DNA of 39,427 nucleotides from Pseudonocardia sp. SCN 73-27 (GCA_001725415.1 MEGH01000042.1:1-39427), one strand, 5' to 3'. Counted from the first letter of the stretch, positions 1-9,839 are shown. Made by a program: numbers and translations. The notes: generated from the letters alone by a model not told the origin.

Positions 1-1
1 G

Positions 2-85
2 GCCAACCGCCACGCCCGACCCAAGAAGCGCTTCGCTCCCGAGTCCAGGATCCGCAGGCCCGATTACCTACCGAACGTTGCCTGA
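2..85 (+). CDS. possible C-terminal end of a gene cut by the window edge
   Basis: An open frame enters from the left edge and stops at TGA 83-85, giving 27 residues that end in RRPDYLPNVA. It is basic and uses codons such as AGG, CTA and GTT that are rare elsewhere in the window, so it may belong to a mobile or foreign gene. I do not recognise the family. It is too short to be sure it is coding. Confidence 0.2.
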   Translation, partial: ANRHARPKKRFAPESRIRRPDYLPNVA

Positions 86-272
86 CGAGGCACTAGTCGC
101 GGTCACCCGCACCACCCGGATCTGAGCGTCCGGGTCGGGATGGCGGCGGTCACGTCGTGACGTCGATCACGAGGGACCGCGACGACACCGACGACGTCGA
201 CGACCCGCAGGGGCGGCCCGTCGCGGGCCGGTACCCGCACTCGCCGTGGCCGCGCGATGCGCCGCCCGGCGC

Positions 273-419
273 TCACCTCGCGGACAGCTGTGGGGGCGCG
301 GTCGTGGCGTGCGCGATCAGGTCGCGCAACGACGTCGTGCTGCCTGAGCTCGCCGAGGAGGTCTGCGCGCACGTCGACGAGAAGGCGTTCACCGCGGCGA
401 GGTCGGCGGTGTCGATCAT
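273..419 (-). pseudogene. remnant of a mycothiol-dependent maleylpyruvate isomerase (TIGR03086-like) N-terminus
   Basis: A 48-residue frame from ATG 419 begins MIDTADLAAVNAF and contains TTSLRDLIAHATT before stopping at 273-275. This follows the opening of TIGR03086/TIGR03083-type proteins, in which a helix (DTADLxAVNAL...) is followed by a W-T-x-R-D-L-[IV]-A-H motif carrying a mycothiol or metal ligand. The usual C-P-x-W before RDL is lost and the remaining ~150 residues are absent. Its ATG overlaps the stop of the fragment before it (ATGA). I read this as a decayed gene end; the rest of 86-272 shows nothing I can identify. Confidence 0.4.
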
Positions 420-508
420 GGCGATACCGACGCGCTCGCCGTCTGAACGCCCTCGATCTCACCGCCGGCGCGGAACTGCTCGATGACACGGCGGTTGATC
501 GTGGCGAG
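416..508 (-). pseudogene. fragment resembling the N-terminus of F420-dependent nitroreductase-family proteins
   Basis: Just after the stop of the GH13 gene, the minus strand reads LATINRRVIEQFRAGGEIEG before dissolving into non-matching sequence and a stop at 416-418. The pattern VIxxFRAxGGxxxG is typical of the first residues of the deazaflavin (F420)-dependent nitroreductase family. There is no start codon and no downstream domain, so if the resemblance is real this is a remnant. The match is short and the call is tentative. Confidence 0.25.
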
Positions 509-512
509 TCGA

Positions 513-2744
513 TCAGGCGTCGTCCTCGGTGTCGACGACCACGGGGACCGTGACCAGCAATGAGTGCCCCTGGTGCGGCTCGAGGTCGATCGTGAAGCCG
601 AGCAGGTCGTCGACGATCCCGACCTCGCGGTCGGTGAACATGTCGGTGACGACGGAGCCGGGGACGAGCTGCTCGGACCGCACGGTCGCCGACACGTGCT
701 CGTTGGCGAAGTTGAGCACGCTGACGTGCAGGCCGGCGTCGTCGACGAGCCGGTGCACCATCACCAGCGTCCCGCGGTGGGACACGTCGGGGACGTCGAT
801 CTGCTCGCTCGTCGCGATGCCGTAGCGGTTGCGGACGGCGAGGATGGCCTGCAGCTGGCGGGCGAAGCTGGTCTCGTCGGCGAGCTGCTCGGGCAGCGTG
901 CCGTAGAGCGAGCGGCCGCGGGGCATGCCCGCGGTGCTCCGCGTGGCGGCCGGGTCGGCGCCCATGAGGTCGTGCGCGCCGCGGTTGATCCAGCGGGTGT
1001 CGCCGTGGTCGAGCAGCGTCGACACCTGCGACGGCGGCAGCGTGAGGATGCCGCACAGGTCCCAGCCGGAGAGCGCGAAGACGCCGGGCTGCAGCGCGTT
1101 GAACATCGCGAGCAGCAGGTGGGCCCGCATGACCCGGGCGCGGACCGCGTCGTCGATGCCGTCGAGCTCGGGCACGCCGAGGATCGCCGCGATCGCGGAC
1201 GTCGTCGTGCAGGCGATGCCGTTCGTCGTGAAGATCAGGTTGTAGGGGTGGTCGGGGCCGGTGAGGGCGGCGACGAGGTCGGCGCGGACGGCCTCGGCGA
1301 TGTCCTCGCCCCGGGTGGGGGCGCCGCGGAACGGGTAGAGGTCGTCGCGGTGCCCGGTCGACCAGTGCAGCAGCTCGTAGGTGAGCTCGTCGTGGTTCTG
1401 CATGGCGTGCACGAGCCCGGCCGGGTCGACTCCCAGCGCCAGCGAGGTGCGCAGCGTCAGCCGCAGGAACTCGCTGTCCCCGGTGGCCAGGGCGTGGTGG
1501 TAGGCGGGCCGGTTGACGAAGTCGTAGGACAGGTCGGCGCCGGCCTCCGACGTCTGCTTGATGTCGTCGATCGTGAGGTTGAGCTCCTGGAACGTGAACC
1601 CACCCAGCTTGCGGACCATGCTGCCGATCAGGTGGTTCGCCGCTTGCGACAGCGGGTGCCCCTCCGACCAGGCGGGCGAGCCCTCGGTCGACTTCTCGAC
1701 GCCCAGGAAACCGTTGGCGTCCAGGCGGAGCGCTCCGGAGCCGAGGTCGGCCAGCGAGTGCAGCGCGTCGCCGATGACCAGCCGCATCCCGGCGAACGAC
1801 GGGTCGAGCCAGTTGATCGACGGCTGCCCGTCCTTGAAGTAGTGCAGGTAGACCCAGCGCCGCGGGGTGCCGTCGACACCGACGACGGGCGCGGTCACGC
1901 TCCAGTTGGTCTCCTTGACGCCCTCGGCGAAGAAGATGACGCGCTGCAGCCGGCCGATGATGTAGCCGGCCTTCTCCAGCTGTTCCTCGGTGGCGACGTC
2001 GAGGTTCGCCGAGTCGCGGCCCGCGGGCACGTCGGGCAGCAGGTTCCAGTCCTCGGGCTCGATCTCCACCATGTGGTAGATGCCCGGGTAGTCGCCGTAC
2101 TTCATCTCGGCGAGCCGGAAGTCGGCACCCTTGCCGGTGTGGCCGGGGACGATGTCGTCGATGATCGTGCCGCCGTGCCAGGTGGCCATGCCGCACATGG
2201 CGCGGAACTCGGCCTCGGTGCCGAAGGCGGGGTCGATCTCGGTGGCCATCCGGTCGAAGTGGCCGTCGACGCTGGGGGTGGTGCGCCAGCCGCTGATGCC
2301 GCCCGCGCGCTTCACCGGCCCGGTGTGGACGCCCTCGATCCCGATGTCGGAGAACGCCTTCCACAGGTCTTCGTCGGCCAGCGCAGCGAGGAACGACTCG
2401 TCGGGCCGGGTGATCAGCGACAGCGGGTAGGCGGTGAACCACACCGACGCCGTCTCGACCGCCTGGCGGGGGCCGGGGTTGGCGAACGGGTTCTGCCACA
2501 TGGTCCCCGACCCGGAGAACTGGCGGGAGATCTCGTTGGCGTCGGCCAGCATCGACTGCGACAGCAGCCATGACACGTAGGCCGGGTTGGTGCCGGTGGG
2601 CTCGCCGTCCTGGACGACGGAGCGGCGGGGGACCGGGCTCTTGACGCGGGCCCGGTGGCGCAGGCTGCGCGGGCGGGCCGGATGGTAGTGCTCGGCGTAG
2701 GTGATCTCGCTGCGCTCGTGCTCGTGGGACTGCTCGTCTGACAT
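513..2744 (-). CDS. GH13 alpha-amylase-family enzyme, trehalose synthase-like (maltose alpha-D-glucosyltransferase)
   Basis: This 743-residue protein is a GH13-family glucanotransferase or hydrolase; the closest role I recognise is actinobacterial trehalose synthase-like enzymes that interconvert maltose and trehalose in the cytoplasm. All four GH13 signature regions are visible: region I near D197-IVPGH202, region [10 protein letters not shown] with the nucleophile D342 and R340, region III FTFQELN with acid/base E387, and region IV QNHDE with H451-D452. Around residues 570-590 a WDLCGILTL stretch precedes the C-terminal beta domain. There is no signal peptide. The ATG at 2744 is chosen because the Ser/Glu/His-rich N-terminus ([13 protein letters not shown]) starts there and the upstream reading loses protein character. 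It stands alone, with no treY/treZ or glgE nearby. Substrate is inferred from overall likeness only; another GH13 activity is possible. Confidence 0.85.
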   Translation of the reverse strand: MSDEQSHEHERSEITYAEHYHPARPRSLRHRARVKSPVPRRSVVQDGEPTGTNPAYVSWLLSQSMLADANEISRQFSGSGTMWQNPFANPGPRQAVETASVWFTAYPLSLITRPDESFLAALADEDLWKAFSDIGIEGVHTGPVKRAGGISGWRTTPSVDGHFDRMATEIDPAFGTEAEFRAMCGMATWHGGTIIDDIVPGHTGKGADFRLAEMKYGDYPGIYHMVEIEPEDWNLLPDVPAGRDSANLDVATEEQLEKAGYIIGRLQRVIFFAEGVKETNWSVTAPVVGVDGTPRRWVYLHYFKDGQPSINWLDPSFAGMRLVIGDALHSLADLGSGALRLDANGFLGVEKSTEGSPAWSEGHPLSQAANHLIGSMVRKLGGFTFQELNLTIDDIKQTSEAGADLSYDFVNRPAYHHALATGDSEFLRLTLRTSLALGVDPAGLVHAMQNHDELTYELLHWSTGHRDDLYPFRGAPTRGEDIAEAVRADLVAALTGPDHPYNLIFTTNGIACTTTSAIAAILGVPELDGIDDAVRARVMRAHLLLAMFNALQPGVFALSGWDLCGILTLPPSQVSTLLDHGDTRWINRGAHDLMGADPAATRSTAGMPRGRSLYGTLPEQLADETSFARQLQAILAVRNRYGIATSEQIDVPDVSHRGTLVMVHRLVDDAGLHVSVLNFANEHVSATVRSEQLVPGSVVTDMFTDREVGIVDDLLGFTIDLEPHQGHSLLVTVPVVVDTEDDA

Positions 2745-2908
2745 CAGGGGGACTCCGAAGATCGCCTCGCCCGGCGGGCCGCCGCACCGGGCCCGTCGCA
2801 GGGGTGAAAGGTACCGGTGCGGCTTCGGATCCGCGGGGTGGGCGGGCCCGCGTTTCGCCGTCGCCGAGCGGTCGTGTGAGACGCGCCGCGATGGCGGTGC
2901 GACGACCG

Positions 2909-4138
2909 TCAGGCGACGGGTTCGACGTCGCTGCGGACGAGCTGGCGGTTGCGCCCGGCGAGCCACCCGGCGATGCCCTGCGGGACGTAGAGGACGAGCA
3001 GCACGATCAGGGGCACGGTCCAGCCGTCGGTGAGGTCGTGCAGGGCGCCGACGACGAACGGGCCCATCGCGGCGACCGCGTACCCGATGCACTGCGCCAT
3101 TCCTGACAGCTGCGCGGCGTGGGCGGCGTCCGGACTGCGCAGCCCCATGTAGATCAGGGCCAGGCCGAGCGCTGCGCCGAAGCTGACGCCGGCGAGGACG
3201 CACGCGACGATCTCCAGCCCGGGCACCAGCACCAGGCCGATTCCGGCGGCTCCGAGCAGTGTGATGGCCAGTGACAGCCGGCGCTGGTCGCGGGAGCGCG
3301 CCCCGAGCAGCGGTGCCCCGATGCCGCCGAGCAGGCCCGTGACGCTCACGACGGACACGAGCGCGCCTGCCGCGGTCGGGGACCAGCCACGGTCGATGAA
3401 GATCGACGCGAACCAGGCCGACGCCGAGTAGAAGCCGAGCGACTGCAGCCCCATGTAGGCGGTGACCTGCCAGGCGAGGGCCTGCCGGGCGACGCCGCGG
3501 ACCTTGGTCCCGGGGACCGCCGGCCGGGCCACCCGACGCAGCTGCGGGAGCCAGCACAGCACACCGAGGACGGCCCACAGGGCCCAGGCGCCGAGGGCGA
3601 GGCGCCACCCCAGGCCGGCCGCATCGGCGAGCGGCACCGTGACAGCGGCGCCCAGGGCGCCCGAGAACGAGATCGCCGACGAGTACACGGCCGTCATCAG
3701 GCCGGTGCGGTGGGCGTAGTCGCGCTTGATCAGTGCCGGCAGCAGGACGTTTCCCGAGGCGATGGCCGTGCCGATCATCACGGTGCCCAGGTACAGGCAC
3801 GGCACCGTCGGGACCATGCGGACCAGGCAGCCTGCGGTGAGCAGGACGAGGACGGCGAGCAGTGCGCGTTCGATGCCGATGCGCCGGGCCATCCGCGGCG
3901 CGATCGGTGCGAGCAGGCCGAAACAGAGCACCGGCAGCGCCGTGAGGATGCCGCCGGCGGTCGCCGACAGCGACTGGTCGGCACGGATCTCGGTGAGCAG
4001 CGGCCCGACGCCGACGACGGAGGCGCGCAGGTTGAGCGCCACGACGACGATCGCCGCGGCGGTCCACGCCATCGTGCGGGGTGAGGGTCGCCGGCCGTCG
4101 GCCGCGGCGACGTCGGCTGTGGGGTCGACGGCGGTCAC
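2909..4138 (-). CDS. CynX/NimT-family MFS transporter
   Basis: A 409-residue integral membrane protein with about 12 hydrophobic helices. The N-terminal stretch [18 protein letters not shown] followed by [25 protein letters not shown] is characteristic of the CynX/NimT (cyanate / 2-nitroimidazole) subgroup of the major facilitator superfamily. The first six helices end near residue 190, a short basic loop follows, and the second half repeats the fold. The GTG start at 4138 overlaps the stop of the upstream GntR gene by 4 bp (GTGA), so the two are translationally coupled and the regulator very probably controls this transporter. The substrate cannot be told from sequence; small anions or drug-like compounds are typical for the family. 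Confidence 0.85.
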   Translation of the reverse strand: MTAVDPTADVAAADGRRPSPRTMAWTAAAIVVVALNLRASVVGVGPLLTEIRADQSLSATAGGILTALPVLCFGLLAPIAPRMARRIGIERALLAVLVLLTAGCLVRMVPTVPCLYLGTVMIGTAIASGNVLLPALIKRDYAHRTGLMTAVYSSAISFSGALGAAVTVPLADAAGLGWRLALGAWALWAVLGVLCWLPQLRRVARPAVPGTKVRGVARQALAWQVTAYMGLQSLGFYSASAWFASIFIDRGWSPTAAGALVSVVSVTGLLGGIGAPLLGARSRDQRRLSLAITLLGAAGIGLVLVPGLEIVACVLAGVSFGAALGLALIYMGLRSPDAAHAAQLSGMAQCIGYAVAAMGPFVVGALHDLTDGWTVPLIVLLVLYVPQGIAGWLAGRNRQLVRSDVEPVA

Positions 4139-4830
4139 GGCTGTCGTTCGACGATCGTGCGGGCGACGTCGAGGTAGGTGTTCGCGGCGGCCAGCGCGGC
4201 CCGCGGGTCGCCCGCGAGGATCGCGGCGGCGAGCTCGTCGTGGCCGGGGAAGTCCGCACGGTCGCCGTAGAGGCGATCGATCTCGGTGACGGACCGCTCG
4301 ACGGCCTCGGTCAGCCCGTCGTAGAGGTCGGCGAGGACGGGGTTGCCGGTGGCGGCGACGACCGCGCGGTGGAACGCGAGGTCGGCGGCGACGAAGGCCT
4401 CGGTGTCGCCGACGTCGCACGCCGCGCGACGGACGCGGGCGGCCTCCGTGACGCGCTCGGCGTCGGCGACGCTGCGGTTGCGGGCGGCGGCCTCGGCGGC
4501 GGAGCGTTCGAGGCTGGCCCGGACCTCGAGGACGTGGAGCACGTCGGTCTGGCGGGCGCGCCGGTAGACGGCGGCGCCGAGTGCGCTGGTGGCGCGGACG
4601 TAGGTGCCGTCGCCACGGCGGGGTTCGAGCAGACCGGCGTGCTCGAGGGCGCGGACGGCCTCGCGCACGGTGTTGCGGCCGACGCCGAGGGCGGCGGTGA
4701 GTTCCGGCTCGGTCGGGATGCGGCTGTGGAGCGGCCACGTCCCGTCGAGAATGCGTTCTTCGAGCTGGGCGATCACCGCGTCACAGGCCCGGCCGGTCCG
4801 GACCGTGGTCAGCCCCGCGTCCACCGTCAT
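4135..4830 (-). CDS. GntR-family (FadR/FCD type) transcriptional regulator
   Basis: The 231-residue protein has an N-terminal winged helix-turn-helix (residues ~13-75, with the GntR signature [31 protein letters not shown]) and a C-terminal all-helical FCD ligand domain (~85-225). FCD domains usually bind a metal through Asp and three His. DLAFH and GHDEL supply the first ligands, but the last expected His is a Tyr here (ANTYLD), so metal binding may be altered. It heads a two-gene operon with the MFS transporter, whose GTG start overlaps its stop. A short palindrome immediately upstream of its ATG is a plausible autoregulatory operator. Effector unknown. Confidence 0.88.
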   Translation of the reverse strand: MTVDAGLTTVRTGRACDAVIAQLEERILDGTWPLHSRIPTEPELTAALGVGRNTVREAVRALEHAGLLEPRRGDGTYVRATSALGAAVYRRARQTDVLHVLEVRASLERSAAEAAARNRSVADAERVTEAARVRRAACDVGDTEAFVAADLAFHRAVVAATGNPVLADLYDGLTEAVERSVTEIDRLYGDRADFPGHDELAAAILAGDPRAALAAANTYLDVARTIVERQP

Positions 4831-4840
4831 GGCGAAAAAC

Positions 4841-4857
4841 CTAACATCCCATGTTTG
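4841..4857. promoter_or_regulatory. candidate GntR operator (AACAT-n3-ATGTT)
   Basis: The inverted repeat AACAT CCC ATGTT (4843-4855), with an outer C/G pair, lies 10-26 bp upstream of the GntR ATG and is distinctly AT-richer than its surroundings. GntR-family proteins bind short palindromes of this kind at their own promoters. The role is inferred from position and symmetry. Confidence 0.4.
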
Positions 4858-4896
4858 GCGATCCCGACCGTTCGTGACGCATCTCCCGCCGCCTGC

Positions 4897-6714
4897 TCAG
4901 CGGTACGCGGCGGCCTGCAGCTCGTACAGCTCGGCGTAGCGGCCACCGGCGTCGACGAGCTGCTCGTGGGTGCCGAGCTCGCGGATCCGCCCGTCCTCCA
5001 GCACCACGACGAGATCGGCCATCCGCACCGTCGAGAAGCGGTGTGAGACCAGCACCGTCACCGCACCCGTCAGCGAGGCGCCACGACGGGCCGCGGTCGC
5101 GTAACGCTCGAACAGGGCATGCTCGGTGGGGGCGTCGAGGTTCGCCGTCGGCTCGTCGAGGACGACGAGCAGCGGGTCGTCGCGCATCATCGCCCGCCCC
5201 AGCGCGAGCTTCTGCCACTGCCCGCCCGACAGCCCGTGCCCACCGGTCCAGCTGGACCCGACGAGGGTGTCCAGCCCGTCGGGCAGCTGCTCGGGGACAG
5301 CGGCCGCGCCCGCCCGGTCCAGCGCGCCGGTGACGGCGGCGGTGTCGTGCAGCCGCGGGAGGTCGCCGACGCCGACGGTCTCGCGGACGGGCAGGTGCAG
5401 CCGCGCGAAGTCCTGGAACGCGGCCGTCGACCGGCTCCGCCACGCGGCGGGGTCGATGTCGCGCAACGGCTTTCCGTCGACCTCCACGCTGCCGGAGTCC
5501 GGGGTGTACATCCCGAGCAGCAGCTTGACCAGCGTCGTCTTGCCCGCGCCGTTCTCGCCGACGATCGCGACGGTCGACCCGGCGGGCAGCGTGAGGTCGA
5601 CGCCGTCGAGCACTGGAGCGTCGGCGCCGGGATAGGTGAACGACACGTCGCGCAGCCGGACCCCGTCGCACAGCGCCGCCGGGGCGGGGTCGCTGCCGCG
5701 GACCGCGGCGTCGGCGGCGGCGTGGTCCTCCAGCCAGAACATCCGGTCGGCGATGGTCAGGGTGGTGAGCAGCGCGCCGGAGCGGACGGCGGCCGTCGCG
5801 AGCTGGGCGCGGGAGCGGCGGATCAGTGTCACCGCCATCAGCAGGGCGCCGGCGGACAGGACCCCGTGCGTGGTCTCGACGACCACGAACGCGATCGCGG
5901 CCATCAGCCCGGCCGCGTAGATCGTCCAGCCGGTGCCCTGGATCGCGAGCACCTTGAGCGCCTCGCCGCCGGTGCGCCGGTCGACCGCCGCAGACAGCCG
6001 CGCGTGCTCGGCCGCGACGTGGTCGGCCAGCCCGTAGGAGCGGAGCTCGGCCGCGGACCCTGTCGTCGTCGCCAGGGAGAACAGCAGTGCGGCGCGACGC
6101 TGGTCGTGCGCGACCTCGTCCTCGTTGCGCCGGATGATCTTCTTGGCCCACCGGTCGGCCAGCAATGGCGGGATCGCCGCGACGGGGAGCAGCAGCAGCC
6201 ACGGCGACACCGACGCGAGCAGCACCAGCAGCGCCACGATCCGCGCCGCCGACGCGATGTTGCCCATCAGCTGGCGCGGCGCCCCCGCGAGCAGCCGCCG
6301 TCGCGTGCTGATCTGCTCGATCTCCGACAGGTACTCCGGACGTTCCAGGTGCCCGACCCCGGCCGTGCCGCTGACCAGCCGCACCAGCCGGGCGGTGTGG
6401 AAGATGCTGACCCGGTCGGTCAGCGCCATCGCCTCCGTCGCGCCGATCGCCTGCAGCACCCACGACAGCGCGATCAGCCCGCCGACGAACACCGCGCCCC
6501 ACACCAGCTCGCCCGTGTCCTGGGCGAGCGCGCCGTCGAGCAGGATGCGGAAGCCCAGCGGGTAGCAGGTGGCCGCGACGCCGCCGAGGATCAGCAGGGC
6601 GGTCACCGCCGTCATCAGGCCGGGTGCGGCGCGGAACCCGTCGAGCAGCATCAGCCGGAGCAGGCGGATCGCGCGCCGTGGGATGCGGTCGCCGGGCTCG
6701 GGGAGAGCCGTCAC
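4897..6714 (-). CDS. ABC transporter, fused membrane and ATPase domains (second half-transporter)
   Basis: The 605-residue protein has an N-terminal six-helix exporter membrane domain (residues ~30-320) and a C-terminal nucleotide-binding domain: Walker A GENGAGKT (386-393), signature LSGGQWQKLALGRA (495-508), Walker B LLVVLDEP with E521, and the switch histidine in VSHRFST (558). All ATPase residues are intact. It starts at GTG 6714, overlapping the stop of the preceding ABC gene by 4 bp. The pair therefore very likely forms a heterodimeric exporter of the kind seen with peptide, lipid or antibiotic export. No peptidase C39 domain or lantibiotic gene is visible nearby, so the cargo is unknown. 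Confidence 0.9.
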   Translation of the reverse strand: MTALPEPGDRIPRRAIRLLRLMLLDGFRAAPGLMTAVTALLILGGVAATCYPLGFRILLDGALAQDTGELVWGAVFVGGLIALSWVLQAIGATEAMALTDRVSIFHTARLVRLVSGTAGVGHLERPEYLSEIEQISTRRRLLAGAPRQLMGNIASAARIVALLVLLASVSPWLLLLPVAAIPPLLADRWAKKIIRRNEDEVAHDQRRAALLFSLATTTGSAAELRSYGLADHVAAEHARLSAAVDRRTGGEALKVLAIQGTGWTIYAAGLMAAIAFVVVETTHGVLSAGALLMAVTLIRRSRAQLATAAVRSGALLTTLTIADRMFWLEDHAAADAAVRGSDPAPAALCDGVRLRDVSFTYPGADAPVLDGVDLTLPAGSTVAIVGENGAGKTTLVKLLLGMYTPDSGSVEVDGKPLRDIDPAAWRSRSTAAFQDFARLHLPVRETVGVGDLPRLHDTAAVTGALDRAGAAAVPEQLPDGLDTLVGSSWTGGHGLSGGQWQKLALGRAMMRDDPLLVVLDEPTANLDAPTEHALFERYATAARRGASLTGAVTVLVSHRFSTVRMADLVVVLEDGRIRELGTHEQLVDAGGRYAELYELQAAAYR

Positions 6715-8579
6715 CGGGCCCGCCTCTCACGGAACCGCGCCGCCTGCACCTCGTACATCTGCGCGTAGGTGCCGCCGAGGGCCACGAGCTCGTCGTGGGT
6801 GCCCTGCTCGGAGATCCGGCCGCCGTCGAGGACGCAGATCGTGTCGGCCCGGCGGACCGTCGAGAACCGGTGGGAGATGACGACGGTCGTCAGCCCGGCC
6901 GTGATGTCCAGGAACCTGGCGTAGAACTCGGCCTCGCCGCGGACGTCCAGGGCCGCGGTCGGCTCGTCGAGGACGAGCACCCGGGCGCCGTGGCGCGTCG
7001 CGAACAGCGCCCTGGCCAGCGCGAGCCGCTGCCACTGCCCGCCCGAGAGGTCGACGCCGCCGGGCAGCTCCGGGGTCAGGACCGTGTCCCAGCCGTCGGG
7101 CAGGGTGTCGACGACCGCGCCGAACCCGGCCTGGACTGCCGCGGCGTGCACGCCGTCGACGTCGTCGCGGTGCTCCCACGCGCCGTAGGCGACGTTGTCG
7201 AACGCCGACGCCGGGTAGTGGACGGGTTCCTGCGGCACCACCGCGACCTGCCGCTGCCAGCGGGCCGGGTCGAGCTCGCGGGCGTCGGTCCCGTCGACGA
7301 GCACCCGCCCCGACACGGGGTCGCGCAGCCGCGACAGCAGCCCGACCAGCGTCGTCTTGCCCGCACCGTTGACGCCGACCACCGCCGTCGACGTTCCCGC
7401 CACCAGTTCCAGGTCGACGCCGGCGAGGACGTCGTCGGGCCGTCCGGGGTAGCGGAAGGACACGTCGTCGAAGCGGATCGCGTCCCGGGGCAGGCCTGCC
7501 GCGTCCCGCGCCCCGCCCGGTGGCGCGGCCTCGCGGCCGAGGTCGCGTTCCAGGCCCTCGACGTCGGGCAGCCCCGACATCGTCCAGGCCACCGTCATGT
7601 CGTCGAACGTCACCGAGCCCGCCGACATCGTGACCGCGAGCATCGGCAGCAGCGTCGCGATCGCGGCCAGCCCGATCCCGCGGTCGTGCGCGTCGGCCCC
7701 GATCACCAGCAACGCCCCGACCAGCGCGGCGGCGACCAGGACCAGGCAGCCGAGCGCGCGGCGGTGCAGCCGGCGCATCTCGCCCAGCGCCGAGTCGATC
7801 GCCGTCCCGTACTCGCTCGCATAGCGGTCGGCGACGAACCCGTCGAGACCGAAGACGCGGATCTCCTTGGCCGCCTGCGCCCGCGTACCGAGCGCGGCGA
7901 AGTACCCGGCGCGGCGCATCGCCGTCGTCTGCCCCCGGTGCTCGGTGGCCAGCACGATCACTTGCCGCAGCATCAGCCGCCGCACCACCACCCACGTCAC
8001 CAGCAGCGCGAGCCCGACCCACCACTCGTAGACGGCGACGACCCCGCACGCCAGCCAGCCCGACGCCTGCGTCGCGACCGACCCCGCCCAGGTCACGGGC
8101 GCGTCGCCGGGGAACATGCCGGTGAGCCGGCCCTCGGCGCGGGCCAGCCGGTCGAGCACCTCGCCGTCCTCGAGATGGGCGACGCCGACGGGCTGCGACA
8201 CCGCGTGCAGGAGCCTGCCCTGCAACGCCCCCGTGATCCGGGTGCGCACGGCGATGCCGATCGCGCTGCCGGCGGGGTCGAGCACCAGCGAGAACGCGTA
8301 CAGCGCCGCGGCGACGACCAGCGCGACGACGAGCCGCTGTCCGTCGGGCGAGCCGAGCCCGTTCCGCGCGGCCGCCGGGACCTCGCCGACCACCACGCCG
8401 AGCGCGACCACGACCGCCGCCGGTGCCACCGCCGTGGCGGCCGCCCACGCGCCCGTCGCCCACGCCAGCGGCCGGCTCGTCGCGGCCAGCAGCCGCAGCA
8501 CCTCGCGTCCCGACGCGCGCCGCCCGGGCTCGGCGTGGTGGCTGCCGACGACCGTGCGCGTGCCCCCCAATGTCGTCAC
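6711..8579 (-). CDS. ABC transporter, fused membrane and ATPase domains (first half-transporter)
   Basis: The 622-residue half-transporter has six hydrophobic helices within ~35-330, an EIRVFGL coupling-helix region near residue 235, and a nucleotide-binding domain with Walker A GVNGAGKT (402-409), signature LSGGQWQRLALARA (511-524), Walker B VLVLDEP (534-540) and switch His in ISHRFST (570). It starts at GTG 8579. An AGGCTA block (TAGCCT on the coding strand) ends 7 bases before that GTG, the spacing expected for a leaderless transcript. Its last codon overlaps the next ABC gene (GTGA), so the two subunits should be made in equal amounts. Confidence 0.9.
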   Translation of the reverse strand: MTTLGGTRTVVGSHHAEPGRRASGREVLRLLAATSRPLAWATGAWAAATAVAPAAVVVALGVVVGEVPAAARNGLGSPDGQRLVVALVVAAALYAFSLVLDPAGSAIGIAVRTRITGALQGRLLHAVSQPVGVAHLEDGEVLDRLARAEGRLTGMFPGDAPVTWAGSVATQASGWLACGVVAVYEWWVGLALLVTWVVVRRLMLRQVIVLATEHRGQTTAMRRAGYFAALGTRAQAAKEIRVFGLDGFVADRYASEYGTAIDSALGEMRRLHRRALGCLVLVAAALVGALLVIGADAHDRGIGLAAIATLLPMLAVTMSAGSVTFDDMTVAWTMSGLPDVEGLERDLGREAAPPGGARDAAGLPRDAIRFDDVSFRYPGRPDDVLAGVDLELVAGTSTAVVGVNGAGKTTLVGLLSRLRDPVSGRVLVDGTDARELDPARWQRQVAVVPQEPVHYPASAFDNVAYGAWEHRDDVDGVHAAAVQAGFGAVVDTLPDGWDTVLTPELPGGVDLSGGQWQRLALARALFATRHGARVLVLDEPTAALDVRGEAEFYARFLDITAGLTTVVISHRFSTVRRADTICVLDGGRISEQGTHDELVALGGTYAQMYEVQAARFRERRAR

Positions 8580-8592
8580 AGGCCGCAGGCTA
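8580..8592 (-). promoter_or_regulatory. -10 box of a probable leaderless promoter for the ABC pair
   Basis: On the minus strand TAGCCT (8592-8587) is followed by seven bases and then the GTG start at 8579. A TANNNT -10 box 6-8 bases before the start codon is the standard arrangement for leaderless actinobacterial mRNAs, and no Shine-Dalgarno sequence is present. Confidence 0.45.
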
Positions 8593-8643
8593 GGACGGCT
8601 TCCGCCGTGCGGCGAGCCGGTTGATCAGGCAGGAACGGGAGGC

Positions 8644-9390
8644 TCAGGACACCGTCGACCCGCCGTCGATCACCCACGACGCCCCGTTGACGTGCGCCGC
8701 GGCGTCGGAGGCGAGGTAGGCGACGACGCCCGCGACCTCTTCCGGCTCCGCCTCCCGGGTGGGGACGGCACGGGCCACACCTCCGCGGTCGGCGGCCATC
8801 GCGTTGATCGACGCGATCATCCGCGTCCGCACCGGCCCGGGCAGCACGGCGTTGACCCGCACCCCGGTCCCGGCGACCTCCGCCGCTGCGACGCGGGTCA
8901 GTCCGAGCACGGCGTGCTTGCTCGCGACGTACCCGCCCAGGTTCGCCCGCCCGCGGATCGACGACGTCGACGCCGTGTTGACGATCGCCCCCGACCCCGC
9001 GGCGAGCATCCCGGGCAGCACGTGGCGCAGCCCCAGGAACACCCCGCGCACGTTGACGCCCATGACGGCGTCGAACGTCTCCAGCGGGTAGTCGGCCAGC
9101 GGTGCGACGACGCCCTCGATGCCGGCGTTGTTGGCCAGGACGTGAATGCGCCCGGTGTGGCGCAGCGCCACCTCCACGTAGCGCTGCACGTCGGCCGGAT
9201 CGGAGACGTCGGCGACCACGACCTCACCGGCGCCGCCGGCCTCCTCGACCTCTGCGACCGTCTGCGCCGCAAGGGATTCGTCCCGGTCGACGACGACCAC
9301 CGCCGTCCCGGGAGCCGCGAGGGCGCGGGCGATGGCCCGCCCGATCCCGCCACCGCCGCCGGTCACGACGGCGACCCTGGCGACCGCCAT
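8644..9390 (-). CDS. SDR-family NAD(P)-dependent oxidoreductase
   Basis: A 248-residue classical short-chain dehydrogenase/reductase. The Rossmann cofactor motif TGGGGGIG is at 10-17, the acidic residue D35 after beta-2 suggests NAD preference, NNAG is at 87-90, and the catalytic residues are S141, Y154 and K158 (YVASK). The family ending GxSWVIDGGSTV is present. The ATG at 9390 shares one base with the stop of the upstream YchJ gene (TGATG), so the genes are coupled; the reading frame continues upstream but loses SDR features. Its substrate is unknown; ketone/alcohol oxidoreduction is typical. Confidence 0.9.
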   Translation of the reverse strand: MAVARVAVVTGGGGGIGRAIARALAAPGTAVVVVDRDESLAAQTVAEVEEAGGAGEVVVADVSDPADVQRYVEVALRHTGRIHVLANNAGIEGVVAPLADYPLETFDAVMGVNVRGVFLGLRHVLPGMLAAGSGAIVNTASTSSIRGRANLGGYVASKHAVLGLTRVAAAEVAGTGVRVNAVLPGPVRTRMIASINAMAADRGGVARAVPTREAEPEEVAGVVAYLASDAAAHVNGASWVIDGGSTVS

Positions 9391-9800
9391 CAGTCCTCGG
9401 TCCCGTCGAAGTACAGCCACACCCCGTCCTCGCGGACGAACCGGCTGTGCTCGTGCAGCACCCCGGGCCGGCCACGGTGGGTGTAGTGCGCGCTGAACTC
9501 GACGATCCCGTGCGTGGTGAACAGGACGCCCCCGCTGCGGGTGTGGATCTCCAGCCGCGTCCACACCTGGTCGGGCTCGAGCGTCAACCTTCGCGGCCGC
9601 GTCCGCGGATGCCACGTGCGGCACAGGTAGTCGACGTCGCCCACTGCGAAGGCGGAGTAGCGGGAACGCATCAGCAGTTCCGCGGTCGACGGCGACGCCA
9701 CCCCGGTGTGGAAGCGTCCGCAGCAGTCGTCGTAGGGCTCCGGGAGGCCGCACGGACACGTCCCCCCGACTTCTCTCGGCGGCGTCGACGCTCCACTCAC
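9390..9800 (-). CDS. YchJ-family protein with SEC-C-like zinc motif
   Basis: This 136-residue protein belongs to the YchJ (UPF0225) family. The N-terminus CPCGLPEPYDDCCGRFH carries a SEC-C-type zinc ligand set (C15, C17, C26, C27 or H31), followed by the family motif TAELLMRSRYSAFAVGDVDYL and an NTF2-like fold with WTRLEI and GIVEFSAHY. The function of the family is not established. The start is GTG 9800. It is the first gene of a two-gene unit with the SDR downstream, joined by a 1-bp overlap. Confidence 0.88.
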   Translation of the reverse strand: MSGASTPPREVGGTCPCGLPEPYDDCCGRFHTGVASPSTAELLMRSRYSAFAVGDVDYLCRTWHPRTRPRRLTLEPDQVWTRLEIHTRSGGVLFTTHGIVEFSAHYTHRGRPGVLHEHSRFVREDGVWLYFDGTED

Positions 9801-9839
9801 CCGATCATCGTGGCAGGTCCGGACCGGGCATGGACAGTC

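Noticed and set aside
564-2573. 669-residue plus-strand frame antisense to the GH13 gene
   Set aside because: Low-complexity Val/Arg/Gly/Asp translation with no family motif; it mirrors codon bias of the real minus-strand gene.
6711-8579. Bacteriocin or lantibiotic export function for the ABC pair
   Set aside because: No C39 peptidase domain, precursor peptide or modification enzyme nearby.
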